Shown: one piece after another, positions 33,046-44,756 of the stretch
How positions within the stretch are numbered: position 1 is the first letter of the stretch
Layout: each line of letters starts with the position of its first letter
Origin: Ceratodon purpureus
Lineage: Eukaryota > Streptophyta > Bryopsida > Pseudoditrichales > Ditrichaceae
Direction: 5' to 3'
Length of the DNA stretch: 64,000 nt
Assembly: GCA_014871385.1 (NCBI GenBank)
Contig: CM026426.1
Location: 70,537,287-70,601,286, forward strand
Made by a program: the position numbers and the translations under genes
The notes under the pieces: model-generated
The model's database searches: none
What the model was told of the DNA's origin: nothing
What the model saw: the letters and a program-made list of their open reading frames with translations, nothing else

Positions 33046-34280
33046 TTGTCCAAGGAGGAGAAGCAAAAATTGAACCTGAAGTTACAGCCCTATACATTGA
33101 TCCACGGATTCCTACACAAGAGGGGACATAATCTAGTGGTCAAGAGACTACTGGACTCGGTTCAAGCAGAAACAACGATGAAGGAGATGCACAATGGGGT
33201 AGTTCGAGGTCATTTTTTGGAAGATATCACCACTAGAAAATTTTTGGACGCTGGGTATTTTGGCCAGCAATACATCGGGATGTTTTGGAGTATTGTAAGG
33301 CGTGTGACAGGTGTCAGCGAGTAGGAGGCATGGCCAATACTAGTCGGGCAACCTTGGTCACCAGTATGTCAGCAGAATCATTAACAAAATGGGGGTTGGA
33401 TTTTATCGGGCCCATTAAATCCAGGACATCAAGAACAGGGAACATGTACATACTGGTGGCTACAGCTTATGCTACCAAGTGGGTGGAGGCAAGGGCGCTA
33501 AAAACTAATTTAGCAGCAGTCACTGCTATGTTTTTGTATGAGCAGATCCTTTCTACATACGAGTGTCCTTTGACACTTGTAAGTGACTAGGGTTCTCATT
33601 TTATTAATGAGGCTATAGAACACATGGTGGAGCATTTTCTGCTCCAGCATCGTACATCAACAACCTATTACCCACAAGGTAATGGCCAAGCAGAGTCAAC
33701 AAAAAAGGTGATTGGTCACCTACTGACCAAGCTGGTCAATGATAGGAGAACAGATTGGGATGAGCATCTTCAAACTGAACTGCTCTCCTACAAGACTGCC
33801 TACAAAGTCACTACAGGTTACACACCATTTAAACTGGTCTATGGCTTACATCCGTTAATGCCAACAGAGTACATAGTATCGACCAGGAAGACCAACTCTG
33901 AAATTGATTACGCACCAACAAGGGTGTTGGCAGCTAGGATTATGGATCTGGAGCAGATGGACACTTCAAGACTGGAGGCCCAGGAGGCAGTAGGGGCCAG
34001 GCAATGGAACAGAGCACTATGGAGCCAGCAACACTACAAGCAAAAAGATTTTCAAGTAGGTGATTATGTACTCTGGTATTTCAAGGGCCACAAGGAGTAT
34101 GTAGGGAAATTCAAAAGTCGGTGGTTTGGACCTTATAAGGACCAGTACAGACTCCCCAACAATAGTGCTCTGCTGGTCCAGGTAAAAAATTTCGAACCAG
34201 ACCCAGTATTGGTTAACATCAATAAATTAAAACCTTATAGGTTTTATGAGAAGAGTGTGGTAGAGACTTGGACAACATGA
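33046..34280 (+). pseudogene. Integrase of the gypsy element, decayed
   Basis: A His/Cys zinc site is seen as HNGVVRGHF and CKACDRCQR, across a frameshift near 33280. The catalytic core follows: WGLDFIGPI (first Asp), VSD then a TAG at 33588-33590 (second Asp), YYPQGNGQAES (Glu). The C-terminal part has TELLSYKTAYKVTTGYTPF and DYVLWYFKGH. From 33285 the frame is open except for the TAG, so the decay is light. Confidence 0.85.
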
Positions 34281-34308
34281 CAATTGACCAGAGGACTGGT
34301 CAACGAGC

Positions 34309-34321
34309 AAATGGGGGATAG
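34309..34321 (+). promoter_or_regulatory. Probable polypurine tract
   Basis: AAATGGGGGATAG directly precedes TGTCTAGTC, the expected start of a 3' LTR. The other element has aaaaggggataa in the same role. The following sequence does not match the LTR at 27041, so the 3' LTR is unresolved. Confidence 0.45.
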
Positions 34322-34349
34322 TGTCTAGTCACGGTTAGAGAATACAGAA

Positions 34350-34787
34350 TTGGAGGGTAAAAATGGCTATGAAGAACAAGGCAGTGAAGCATTGAACCAT
34401 CAGAAGGATAATGCAAACAATGAGAGAAAAATTAAAAATCAAAAGAAAAATGAAAACGAGCAAGAGGAAGGACAGAAGTCAAGGGAAGGAGACATGAAGA
34501 AGTTAATAGAAAAAAATAAAGAAAAGAAAAAAAATCAGAAAAGAGAAAAAATTAAAGAGAAAGGAGAAAAAGAAAAAACAAATGAGAACGAAGGGTTAGG
34601 AATTATAGGGTGCGGAGTAATGGAGATTGTACTAGTAGAAGTCAAGGTGATGGGACACTCAAGACTGCAGCCCATTAAGTTGGAAGAAGGACTGCATTCA
34701 TCCATCAAGCGGATTTCATCGATCGAGACTAAAGAGAGAAGGAGGATGGATGAAGACATTAGTTCAGGGAAGAAAATGGCGACTTAG
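34350..34787 (+). other. Lys/Glu/Asn-rich low-complexity frame
   Basis: A 145-residue open frame, extremely rich in Lys, Glu and Asn (KKNQKREKIKEKGEKEK), in purine-rich DNA after the polypurine tract. It may be part of a diverged LTR rather than a gene. Confidence 0.3.
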
Positions 34788-34932
34788 GGCAAACATCCGA
34801 AGTCCACACACATCACCAAAGGGGGAACTCCAACCTCACTTTCTGGAGTTGTTGTGAGAACAAAGCTAGCAACGAGGTATGGAGGGAAGACAAGATTAGG
34901 GAGAGAGAGTGGAGTTACAATAGAGAGGAGCA

Positions 34933-35065
34933 GCGTCTTCAGTTAGAGAAGGAGTGAAGACGCTGGCTCTATTGCTCCTCCCAAAGCCGCCGCTGCTCCG
35001 TCTCCGGGTGATGTCGCTGCTCCTCTTGGAGCAATCGCTCTCACTCCTTCTCTAACTGAAGACGC
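34933..35065. repeat. Inverted repeat, 25-bp perfect arms
   Basis: gcgtcttcagttagagaagg (arm begins 34933, ends 34957) returns as its exact reverse complement at 35041-35065. Shorter inner arms (attgctcc / ggagcaat) extend the fold-back. It lies just upstream of the first recognisable exon of the transposase-like gene. Confidence 0.85.
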
Positions 35066-38065
35066 TTAAGAAGGAAGAGTGCCTCGCTGGATGCTGCTGT
35101 TAGTTTGGGGATTGATGGGGTCGAGCCTCTATCACGTGTTCTAGATAAGACACAAGCAAGCATCAGTATTGCATTGAGTAGAAGAGTTTACGCCCTCAAC
35201 CAAGCAGACACGGTTTGTAGTCTTCGTCTTCACTAGAAGAAGAGAGGGGGTTTGTCTGACTATGTGAAGCAGTGTATAGAGGCTTGGTGGAAAGGTCAGA
35301 CTATGGTATCGCCGAACAAGAAGGACATTGTGTGGCACAGAGTAGGTTGCAAAGACTGGGCCGAGCGACATCCAACACATTATCTGTGTGAGACTCAGGT
35401 AAATTGTAAGACTCCAAAAAGAATTCATTTTTTTGGCAGAGCTGAATGCTTAGTCCTTGTGCTTTTGAGCTCTTGTTGTACAAAGAAGGTAGTAAAAAAA
35501 TAGAGAGTACTCGATATGAATTGCCCTGTAACTACTATACTGCATGTTCTATCTAGTCTTTGGTCTTAGATACATGATGTTGGAAAAAAAAGTCCTTAGA
35601 TAACCTCGGTCCATAGAGTAGCTGGGAGGTGTACTCTTTGTAAATTTAGCTTGTCATGTGGTCTCTCTAGAGCGAAACTTCACTTGTACTTATCGTATTC
35701 ATTGATTCTTCTAAAGGTCTTGTACTACTAACCACTAGGAATGAGGAGTACAGAAGTGGTTCTAAACGTATTCCTAGTGTTGTGTGATATCAAGTCAATT
35801 GCCTCTTTGTACATAAAACTACTTAGTGTTGTATCAATAGAGATTTAAAGTTATAGATGTACATTAGAAGTTCCTTCAATATACTTATCGTATAAAGAAT
35901 ACACTAGAGCATGTACATTGTTACCTTAATTAAGCATTCACAATTGAGACTAATGAGTTTCCATATACAATTTTGGCCGTTTTGTACTTAGAGTATTTTA
36001 GAGACCGACGGTACTCTTAAAACCCTGCCATATTGTACAAGTTGGTTCTTTAGTAAGTACTTATAGTAGCGTGAATTGTACACAATGGTTTTGAATGTAT
36101 GTGTCAATGCGTCTTTGTACTTTGTGGTAGTAGTTTGTTGCATTCAGTACAATTATGTACCATCTGTCCATATGGACCTAAGCTTGGGAGACCTTTTGTA
36201 CCTCATGGATTTGAGTATGTGTTTTGCAGACCACATTCTTCTTACGATTCAAAGAAGTCCATCCAGAATGCAGTGTGCGGCAGGGAGCTTTTGAGAAATT
36301 GAAGCCATGGTGGGTGCGAAAACTAAAGGAGAGGAATACATGTTGTTGTATATATCATGTTGAGATGGACATGATGAAGGTTGGATTAAGCAATCTCAGA
36401 GAGAAGTCTCGAGGACTGTATGCACAGATGACTTGTGTTTGTGACTATCAAGTGTGCAAAAGTAATGTGGAGGAGAGTTGTCATGCAGATGAAAATGTTT
36501 TCAAGCGAATAACCTTGATGTGGGAGTCTTGCGTGTGTCCAAAAGGGGAGTACGCTGTGTGGCATAGACTAGAGTGCCTTATGGGCGACCGTCTTGATTG
36601 CGGTTTCCATCTTCTTCATGTAAGTCCTCTAGAGTTGTCTGCTTCTAACACGGCCCTTGTGAAATGGAAGTGTTTTGAATACTACCACATGGGAGTGGAT
36701 GCACAGACTGGAAAAGTGAAGAAACGGCTGCGGGAGGCTTTCAGAGAGACACCTGCCCACAAATTCCTTTCATACATGGAGAAAACCATAACCAATTTCA
36801 TCACCCACAACTTCAAAGCACGGTGGCAGGATGAGCAGTGCCAGCTGATGATGAAGAACGTGCATGAGGGAGTTGTCATATCGCATATTGACTATACGGA
36901 GAACTATACTTTTGCTATCCAGAACGAGGTCCACAGCTTGTACTACTTCAGTACAAGTGTGACCATCTTGGTGCACATCACGCTTTGGAAGCAAGGTGAG
37001 CAGACCATGAAGCAAACTCATTTCTACATATCCTACGACAAGGCGCACGATTCAGCGTTTGTGGACCACTGTTTACTGTTCCATTGGGATTGGCTAAGAG
37101 ATTCGGGGTTGACTCTGGATGAGCACTGAGTGTACAGTGACGGATGCAGTGCCCAATTTAAGTGTGCAACAGCTATGTATTTTGTTGTTCGATACCCTGC
37201 GCTCCTATGTGGTTGTAAGATATGTTGGAATTACTTTGAATCGGCTCATGGGATGGGAGAATGGGATGGGGTAGGGGCTGTGGTAAAGAGGGCGCTTGCT
37301 GATGAACAAATTCAGAATCCCTTGAGGCCCTTACAGAATGCATCTCAAGTTGTGGAGTTTTTGGACGAGAAATATACAGAGCGTGTTCGCAGCTCATATG
37401 CACAAACCAGAATTGCTCCTCTATCCCGAGTATTCTGGTTGATTGGCAATACAGAAGTCAATCATACTGATAAGAGTGTGAAGTGTAACACTGTGCTAGG
37501 CTCGAAGAGTCTCTACTCAATCATGGGCTTTTCTATAACTGATCCTACCATGCTGAGAACTCGTGAGTTGTCTTGTTTCTGTAATCCCTTCATAGATGGT
37601 GATTGGACTGAGTGCTAGAATTTGTCACATGTGCAAGATTGGCAAGTCCAAAGGCTCCGACCATTCAGTGCAAGTGCCGTAGCTCATCAAATTGAAGAAA
37701 TTGACGAGGAAGCAAACTAGGTGTATGACGGCGTTTCAGAAGAGGTGGGAGACTTGGTGGACTTTGGTGACAACTTCATGATTCCAGCGGAAGAAGACAA
37801 CAAAGATGGGGTGGAGTTCTACATTCTCCAATGTCAAGCCAAGAAGTTCATCTTAACAGAACCCATGACTTACCTATGTGAGGGCGTGTTCACGGCCGTA
37901 GACATTGTGATCAGGGCAAAATACTACAAGAAGTATGGTCGTGGGGAGAAGACATATGTATTGTGTGACAGAGCAGTTGATGCACACGTTGATGCCTTTT
38001 TGGTTAGAGCTTGCAAATTTCCGATGGTTCTTGCTCCACACAGGGTAAAGGGTAGTCATGTATAA
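35060..38065 (+). pseudogene. Two-exon transposase-like gene with SDGCSAQFK motif
   Basis: Exon 1 (about 35060-35398) ends HPTHYLCETQ at a canonical donor CAG|GTAAAT; a good acceptor TTTTGCAG precedes exon 2 at 36230 (phase 0, intron 831 bp). Exon 2 has FEKLKPWWVRKLKERNTCCC, IDYTENYTFAIQNEVHS, YSDGCSAQFKCATA and WNYFESAHGMGEWDGVGAVVK. The DYxENY, SDGxxxQFK and HGxGxxDGxG arrangement suggests an RNase H-like DDE-type fold found in uncharacterised eukaryotic transposons; the superfamily is not certain. The frame is single, with four stops: TAG 35234, TGA 37127, TAG 37616 and TAG 37718. The three TAGs sit where Gln fits and the TGA where Arg fits. It ends at 38065. Confidence 0.65.
35399..36229 (+). 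other. Intron of the transposase-like gene, GTAC-rich
   Basis: 831 bp bounded by GT and AG. It is rich in gtac/tgtact words and AT, similar in style to the sequence at 51654-52600. No gene is seen inside it. Confidence 0.6.
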
Positions 38066-38537
38066 AAGATGTCAAGTGAAACGCAAAGGATATGTGAAGA
38101 TGCTTTGTAGAGTGGTGGGCGTTCAATGAAGATTAAGTACAAGTTGGTCCTTGAGTGTACACTGATTTCAAGGTAGTTTCTCATTTGACGTTGGTTTTAA
38201 AAGTACAGGTCCCGTGATGATACAAGTCAATCAAATGCTTGGGTATTTGTGAGACTGAAAGTGAGCTCCAGAGATATCCCGCTATCCAAGTGCTCCCGCT
38301 TTTTTTTGCTTTAGTCGTCTACTGTCTGGCATAGTAATCTGTGATTAAGAGAACCGGCAATCCCTTTCTTTTTTTCATTCTTTCTAATCTTCTTTTTATA
38401 ATTTCATTTCGTACCTTCTAATGTCACTCTCTTTTGCGTCCGTGCCTCTTCAATGTGGCTTGTTTCATGCTACTTTCACCCATTAAGTAGTATCACCCAT
38501 TCTGTATTTCTTTTTTCATTTTGAGTCAGGCAGGACG
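38066..38537. other. 3' flank of the transposase-like gene
   Basis: AT-rich. The 31-bp phrase gtttctcatttgacgttggt (starting 38177) recurs almost unchanged at 45387, beyond the inserted LTR element. The two copies would have been about 520 bp apart before insertion. Confidence 0.55.
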
Positions 38538-38542
38538 ATCAT

Positions 38543-39027
38543 TTGTAAAGGGAGGATCTCCCAACTAAATCCTAACCTTCACAATTCCATCAAAACCCAA
38601 CAAAACCCAACTAAAGTAAGTGCTTCAAACCCTCATAGGATGCTGGAAATGTACAATAGAAGTGCAAAAAGAGGTCAGAACTGCATAAAATGGGTCAAAA
38701 CAGCCCCAAAACATGGTACAGCAATTCCTAACAGCTCTCAAACCCCTATGACTCTACCTGCTCTAGTGTAGAATGATCTCCTAAAACCCTGAACCTGCCT
38801 CTTAAACCCCCTAAAAATTGACAGAAAGCATCCAGTCGGCCGGTGACAGAGTTCATCCGGTCGGCTGTGACAGAGTTCATCCAAGTCGGCTGTGACAAAG
38901 TTCATTCAAGTCGGCTGTGACAGAGTTTATCCAGTCGACTGGATGACTGTCCAGGACAAGGATCAAAACTGAAAGGAGTCTAAGGGAAACAAAAGGATAA
39001 GGGAGATTGGGAAATCTCCGGTTAACA
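38543..39027 (-). repeat. 3' LTR of the pol-less element
   Basis: Minus strand, starting TGTTAACCGGAG. It contains three to four ~24-bp repeats of catcyrgtcggctgtgacaga-type sequence. It is 485 bp and about 25 bp longer than the other LTR, mainly in that repeat. Confidence 0.85.
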
Positions 39028-39042
39028 TTATCCCCTTTTACC
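39028..39042 (-). promoter_or_regulatory. Polypurine tract
   Basis: Minus strand TAAAAGGGGATAA, immediately upstream of the 3' LTR start TGTTAACC. Confidence 0.7.
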
Positions 39043-39244
39043 GGTAGTTCTGTCCTCAGAACGCAAGGGACAGTGGAAAGAAGGGACAATGCCAAAGATC
39101 TAGAGTACAAAAAACTGCCTAAAACTAAAAATGTTTGGCAAGAAAAGTCATGCTAGCAAAAACTTGCAAGCCATAGGTCGTTACTACTAATGCTAATCCT
39201 TGATATGATGTTCCGCGTTGATGAAGTTTTTGCCGCTCGAGCCT

Positions 39245-39335
39245 TACGGTGGTGCTGAAATTGGAGACAGTCGGTTGTGTAAAAGTCGGCTGTGTAAAAG
39301 TTGGCTGTGTAAAAGACGGCTGTGTAAAAGTCGGG
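39245..39335. repeat. 16-bp minisatellite gtcggctgtgtaaaa
   Basis: About five near-perfect copies of a 15-16-bp unit (agtcggctgtgtaaa) in the 3' region of the element, one of several arrays built on GTCGGCT. Confidence 0.8.
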
Positions 39336-39789
39336 TCTGGCCTCTATAACTCATCATCCGCCAACCTTGGTGAACCTGCGGAATCAGATGTAGTGCAGCT
39401 CTGATGATCACCCTCAGAGTCTCCTCAAGAAGGCTGTAGCAGTCGGCTATGCAAGGAAGTAGGCTCGCAAAAGCAGCTGAGGGAACTACTTCCCTCAAAT
39501 GAGACTTCACTGTTTAGAACAGTGTAGACATGCTCTAGTGGCTAGATGTCGTGGCTCTTCAACTCCTCATCTCTAGTTGGCCTCATAAATCGCTTCCTGG
39601 TTGTAGCTGAGACAAACTCTAGCGGTCGGATCTGTCGGCCATGCTGAACCAACCGTCGACAACGTTGACCAATGTTGAGAGAGCCCTCTGGTGAGTGTGA
39701 GGTCGTCCTAGCAGCAAGGATGTGCTTCTGAAATCCAATGGCGTCATCTAACGCCTGTACTGGTACCTGGTACTCTAATGAATGGGTCT

Positions 39790-40065
39790 GCAGAGCTTGT
39801 CCAGAACTGACTTGCCAAGAGTTGGCTAGTCCAAAGTTGACTCCTCTGAATTCTGTGCTTGGAGAGTTGGCTCTGTCAAAGTTGGCTTTGTTGAAGTCAG
39901 CTGTAGCAAAGTCGGCTCTATCAAAGTCGGCTCAGTCAAAGTCGGCTCTGTCAAAGTCGGCTCTGTTGAAGTCGGTTGTGGCGACGTTAGCTCTAGCAAA
40001 GTGGGCTCGGTCAAAGTCGGCTCCGTGAAAGTCGGCGCTACCAAAGTCGGCTTGAACAAGATTCT
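39790..40065 (-). repeat. 15-bp GTCGGCT minisatellite encoding pentapeptide repeats
   Basis: About 17 copies of agtcggctctgtcaa with substitutions. On the minus strand, in the frame following the protease, it encodes repeated A(D/N)F(D/N)R units (ADFDRADFDR). These resemble the A(D/N)LxX pentapeptide-repeat pattern with Phe in the central position. It could extend the Gag-Pro product or simply be a satellite in frame. Confidence 0.75.
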
Positions 40066-40680
40066 TGAACAGCAAAGTATGGTAATCTTTGTTTTTGTCC
40101 GTCAATTCTTCGACAAGGGTGTAACAAACCAGCACTTCAGGCAGCTTTGGGGATGGCTGCATTTCTTGGTTAATGGAAATGGTCTTTACTGCACCAGACC
40201 CTCGAATGGTCACGAACTAGTCACTTTAGCATCTACCAGCCAAGGTCAGCCCAGCAGCATATTGTAAGCCTCATTTACCTCCTGGTTGCAAATAACAGTG
40301 AGACTAATGTTGTAAGGAATACCATGAATATGGATTCTTACATTCCAAATTAATCCAATTGGCTCGACTAATGCCTGATCAACCATGCGAAGCTGATAAG
40401 GGGCATAAGTATCAGTGGAGAAATCTAGTGAAATATGATTGGCGGTCGGCTCTGCAAGGTCAGCCGGTGGAAGTGGCTCAACCAAGTCGACAAACGCAGT
40501 CGGCTCTATAAGGTCAGCCGATTGAGGCGGCTCGACCGAGTCGACGTACGCAATCGGCTCTGCAAGGTCAGCTGGTTGAGGTGGCTCGACCAAGTGTACA
40601 GGCCCATTTAGCTCGCTGGCACGGTCCGGCAACACTTGAGCCTTCAGATACCGTGAAAGGTTAGGAGCCATTGCCAGCAA
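39932..40680 (-). pseudogene. Protease region of the pol-less element
   Basis: VRIHIHGIPYNISLTVI and EVNEAYNMLLG match the corresponding segment of the gypsy protease. PKLPEVLVCYTLVEEL parallels PKLPKVLVCYNFIEGL at about 32195. A frame change occurs near 40240. The N-terminal part contains three ~60-bp GTCGGCT-containing repeats (40440-40590). Confidence 0.65.
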
Positions 40681-41180
40681 TTATGCTAACGACACGGTAA
40701 TTGGTGTTCCCAAAATCTGGCGGCTGATTATCTGGACCAAAGTTTGAGGTTGGGCACAATCCTCCGTGGTTGCTGCAAGTGCCTACTTTGCGATGTCCTG
40801 TAAGTAGTCAGGGTTGGGAAAACCAACCCAATCACCATCCAAAATTTGTCTTGCAGGGGCATTAGCTGCCAAGTCAGCCCTGGCCGACTTCCGCTTTTCC
40901 TCCTCAGCTCAACAAGCCAGCTCATTCTCCCTATTTATCTCTTTTGTGAATGCAATGAGCTCCTTCCAAAAACTCTCCTTCTCCCAATCAGCCTTCGTTT
41001 TCGGCTATCTTGGTCTCGGCCCGTTAACTTCCTTATCTTCCGAGGGTAGACCATCCTTCACCCTGGCTGCTCCGGTTAGCGTGACTGCCACCCCTGGATC
41101 GTCTAGGTCCTGCAACTCCACACTATTGACACCCACAGTATGAGTATAGTGTTTTTCAGAGGCCAGTAACTACTGAAACT

Positions 41181-42929
41181 TCAATCGTAATGGACAGTTA
41201 CGCATTTGATGATTAGTGCCCAAACAGAGGTAGAAGGCATCGTTTCTGCTAGAACTGCCATTCTGATATCCCCTAGGTCAGCTGTTGACAAGCTTCCCAG
41301 AGCTGCTGGCCTGTTCATGAGCGGAGACTGCGTTGACTCCCACTGTCGGTTTGTCTTCCGGTTGGCAGTGTCTGCTCCGTCTGTCGGGACTGGCGTGGTA
41401 GTAGACTGGCTATTGGTCGGCTCTGTCCTCTTAGGCTGAAAGTACATGTTCTTCCTTGAAGCATCTGTACAGTTAGTCTCGCAGCGTCGTGCTAACTCCT
41501 TTAGTTCCGTCAAGGTGTTGGCTATAGAATTGCTAGTGGTCACCTTCAAGTAATCCAACAGTCCTGCCCTGAAATACGTCAATTTAAATCCTTCACCCAC
41601 CTCAGTTTGGAGACACTTGACCAGTTTCATGAAGCGCTCGTTATAGTCTTGGACTTTCTTCCCTTCACCCTGTTTGAAAGTCCGCAGCGTCATGTACACC
41701 TGCTCATTTGAGTCTTGTTCTCTGTACCGTAGCTTAAATGCCTCCTTAGCCTCCTCCCAAGTGCCGTATGGATGATGGTCTTGCCAATCATCAAATCAGC
41801 ACTGGGCCTTGTCGACTAGGGTGGTCCCAAATAGTGTGATGATGACAGTTTCATCCGTGTCACCATTGAACTAGGCGCACTTGTCAAAATACCTGAGATG
41901 TGCATCAAGATCACATCCCTCCTTGTAGGCTGTGTACGGTAACTGTTTCTGCTGTGCGCTGATAGGTGGCTGTCGGGGAGCTGATCTGAAGTCGAGTGGT
42001 GAGACCGAGGGATGCACCACTGGTGTCACTGGATAATGCGCCCGGATGTGCAGAACAGATGGCCCAACGTGTGAACCTCCAGAAACTACGGTGGTACTAT
42101 AGCCGACACATGCGGCAAACCGTGGCGTGACTGTAGGCCGCCCAACGTAGGTAGTTCCAAGGACTGCACCGCCAAAGGTCGACTCTGCTAATTCTCAGGG
42201 ATATCTTGCTAACTAAGTTGGCTGCGTAGACTAGTACACATTGCCTGGAAGATGATCCACGTATCCTGGAAGCCGATGTGCGGTCGAGGAAGTCGCTGCA
42301 AGAAGTGGTCCAAGTGCGCTCCTGCCCAACAATATGTCTAGTGCGGGAGGAAATAGATATGGGGGCCTTGTAGTGATCCCCTCAGTCTGCCCCTGCTCTT
42401 GCCTCCTTTGTTGTTCCTTCCACAGGCCCTGCAGTTGTGCAAGTTCCTGCTTCTCCCGTTGAAGCTGTTCTTGTTCCCTTTGTTGTGCAGCCAACTGATG
42501 TGTTGCCAACCGCTGTGCTGCCTCCCGAACACGACGGTTGAACTGAGTCTCCACTAGTGTCGGGTGCTGCTGCACTGGCCACTGTAGTGACGATGCTACT
42601 TCCAACGGTGCACTTTGCAGCTGTCTGGCCCGCTCTCGCTTACCTAATAGGTCGGCTTTGAATGCTGCAACTGCCCTTCGGTCTTCTTCCTCTTGCTCCT
42701 ACTCAGCCTGAAGTCTGAACTCGTCCAAAAAGTGAACATTCTTACTAGGGCCGCCCTCGGTGTGGTTAGCAAGGCCCTGCTCCTGAACTGATCGATTCTT
42801 CGTTTCCTCCAACTTCTGCCTCATGTTTGGAAATGCAGCTGGCAATGTCTCAAGAGTTGTTGGCACGCGCCGGAGATTTTGGTCGGCTACGTAATTGAGT
42901 CGGCTCCGCTTCCAAGTCGGCGCTGCCAA
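41181..42929 (-). pseudogene. gag of the pol-less element
   Basis: All parts lie in one minus-strand frame: a Gln/Glu-rich N-terminal segment (42605-42231; QREQEQLQREKQELAQLQ), the capsid core (about 42000-41700; YKEGCDLDAHLRYFDKCA, TWEEAKEAFKLRYREQ) and MTLRTFKQGEGKKVQDY (41699-41181). In-frame stops include a TAG at a Gln position and a TGA at a Trp position in the core. It is homologous to the gag at 28542-31265. Confidence 0.75.
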
Positions 42930-43110
42930 TACCCCAACTTGGCCACTAGGGTCGACGCTGCCTCAAAGTCAGCTCTGCCAATATCCCGACTTGGCCATAG
43001 GGTCGGCTCTGCCTCAAAGTTGGCTCTGCCAGCAGCTCGACTTGGCCACCGCATTGGCTGTGCTCTTGAGTCAGCTCTGCCAGTAGCTTGACTTGGACAC
43101 TGCGTCGGCT
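42890..43110. repeat. ~57-bp GTCGGCT-containing tandem repeat
   Basis: About three and a half units of gtcggctctgcctcaaagt plus cccgacttggccac-type sequence in the 5' part of the internal region. Confidence 0.7.
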
Positions 43111-44739
43111 CTACAAATGTTTGCTGCGTCTGGCGTCCTTCTTTGTTGAAGGTACTGTAGTCATCTACTGCAGTGGAGAAATCTTTGTTGAATGGCGCAG
43201 TCCTTCTCTTGTCCTGATATCTCCTGGGAATGTTAGCTTGATCAGGATGACTGTTCGGTCTATCCCCTTTTTCAAACTGCCTTCCTTCTTCAAATCGGCT
43301 CTCCTTTGTCCTCCCATCTGATGATGAAATGGCATTTTTGACCTCCCTGTTAAGAAGTTCCCCCTCCTACTGAGCTGCACTGCCATGTGAGCTAAGTCGG
43401 CTGCATACCTCAGGTGAAGTTGGCTCTGTTGAGTCTGTTGTCTGCTCCTCAATCTGTAGCAGGCGTTTGTACCTCTCCATAGCTTGTCTCTTAGCTTGCG
43501 GATCGTTTGAGTCACCTTCCTCCATGGGTGTGAACGGCTGGTATTGGCGATGTTGTAGTAATCAGTCGGCTGCGTTCAGTCGGTTGTGTGTTCTTCCTAG
43601 TCTTGGCGGTTGTTACTCTCTGTCTGCTGTGGTCGGCTCTGCTTGTCCTCCTCCAATCAGTTAGCTACCAATACTTGGCTCCTTCCCTTACGTTCTTGTA
43701 GTCCCTGCCCCTTTAGCATTCATCGACCCAGCAATTGGCTGTGTGGTCTAATTAGTGTTTATAGGCACTTTTTTTTTTTTTTTTTTATTTTAAGAATTAG
43801 GAACTGATTAAGGCAGTTCTACAAAGTTGCTTCTAATTAGTTCTTATCCCCTTTTTCAAACTGTAGTGACTCTTAGGATATCCAGTCGAGTAATTATAGA
43901 CTGGTAACAGTGTTGACAGTACTGGAAACAGAGTTTTCCTTCTACCCAAATGCACTCAGCAACTCAAATTACCAATCTATTCTAACATGTGCCAACCTCA
44001 AGTCCAGGTCTCAAGTGTCAACTGACGTTTCCAACACGACATCCCATAGCCGATCGAGATCCTCAAATCAAAGTTCGTAGGACCGACCGAGGTCCCAAAT
44101 CGAGGTCCCAAATCTAGGTCCCCAAATTCAAAATTCAAATTTCTAAGATCCTAAATTTTCGGATTTGAGATTTGAAATTTGAAATCCTAAAATTTTGGGT
44201 TACTTACCTTTCGTCCATTTTTACAGTGGAAGTTCAGAGCTGACCTGTAGCCGACCTATCCCCTTTTTTGAGTTGTGACAGCCCTCTGTTCACACGGGTC
44301 AACTGCATGCAAATCTAGTCCTCCAATCTTCGTAGCACCTGCGCCCACCAGCTTGCAACAGAGTCGATCTGCTGCTACTGCTCCCTCGACAAGTGCTGGA
44401 CTGCATCCATCGGTGTACCAATGTTTCTACCCCTAAAAACACCTGAAACTTCTTTGCCTTCACTGTTCCTCTCTACTGCAACATATCATCTCCCGATTGG
44501 TTGCGGTAACCCTGCCACTGGCTTAAACAGCATCTGCTGACCTCAATCTACCACTACAGTGACTACTCAGAATCAACCAGGGACTGTTCAGTACCTCGAA
44601 ACTTCAGTATCAGCAGTTCAGCACTCCTAAAGACTCCCGATAGGCACTGCTGCACCTCTGCAGACCCAATTTCAATACTTCAGGATCTCTAAAGTGTGTG
44701 GAATAGCCTACAACAAGCAGGAGATCACATGGTACGAAC
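43111..44739 (-). other. 5' leader of the pol-less element
   Basis: Non-coding or poorly coding leader between primer-binding site and gag, with three aaaaaggggata words (minus strand at about 43260, 43848 and 44258), a poly(T) run at 43770-43790 and a minus-strand frame at 43165-43515 without recognisable domain. It aligns in part with 25272-25800. Confidence 0.5.
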
Positions 44740-44756
44740 TAGAGCATGGTCGCCAA
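44740..44756 (-). promoter_or_regulatory. Primer-binding-type sequence
   Basis: Minus strand TTGGCGACCATGCTC just after the 5' LTR end TTTACCA. The same sequence follows the LTR at 24849-25271. The matching tRNA 3' end would read GGTCGCCA, which I cannot assign. Confidence 0.7.

Noticed and set aside
34322..34920. 3' LTR of the gypsy element
   Set aside because: The polypurine tract is convincing, but I found no match between the following sequence and 27041-27641.
36224..38065. KDZ (Kyakuja/Dileera/Zisupton) transposase
   Set aside because: The motifs seen do not match the KDZ signature I recall; the SDGxxxQFK and HGxGxxDG pattern fits another, unnamed group.
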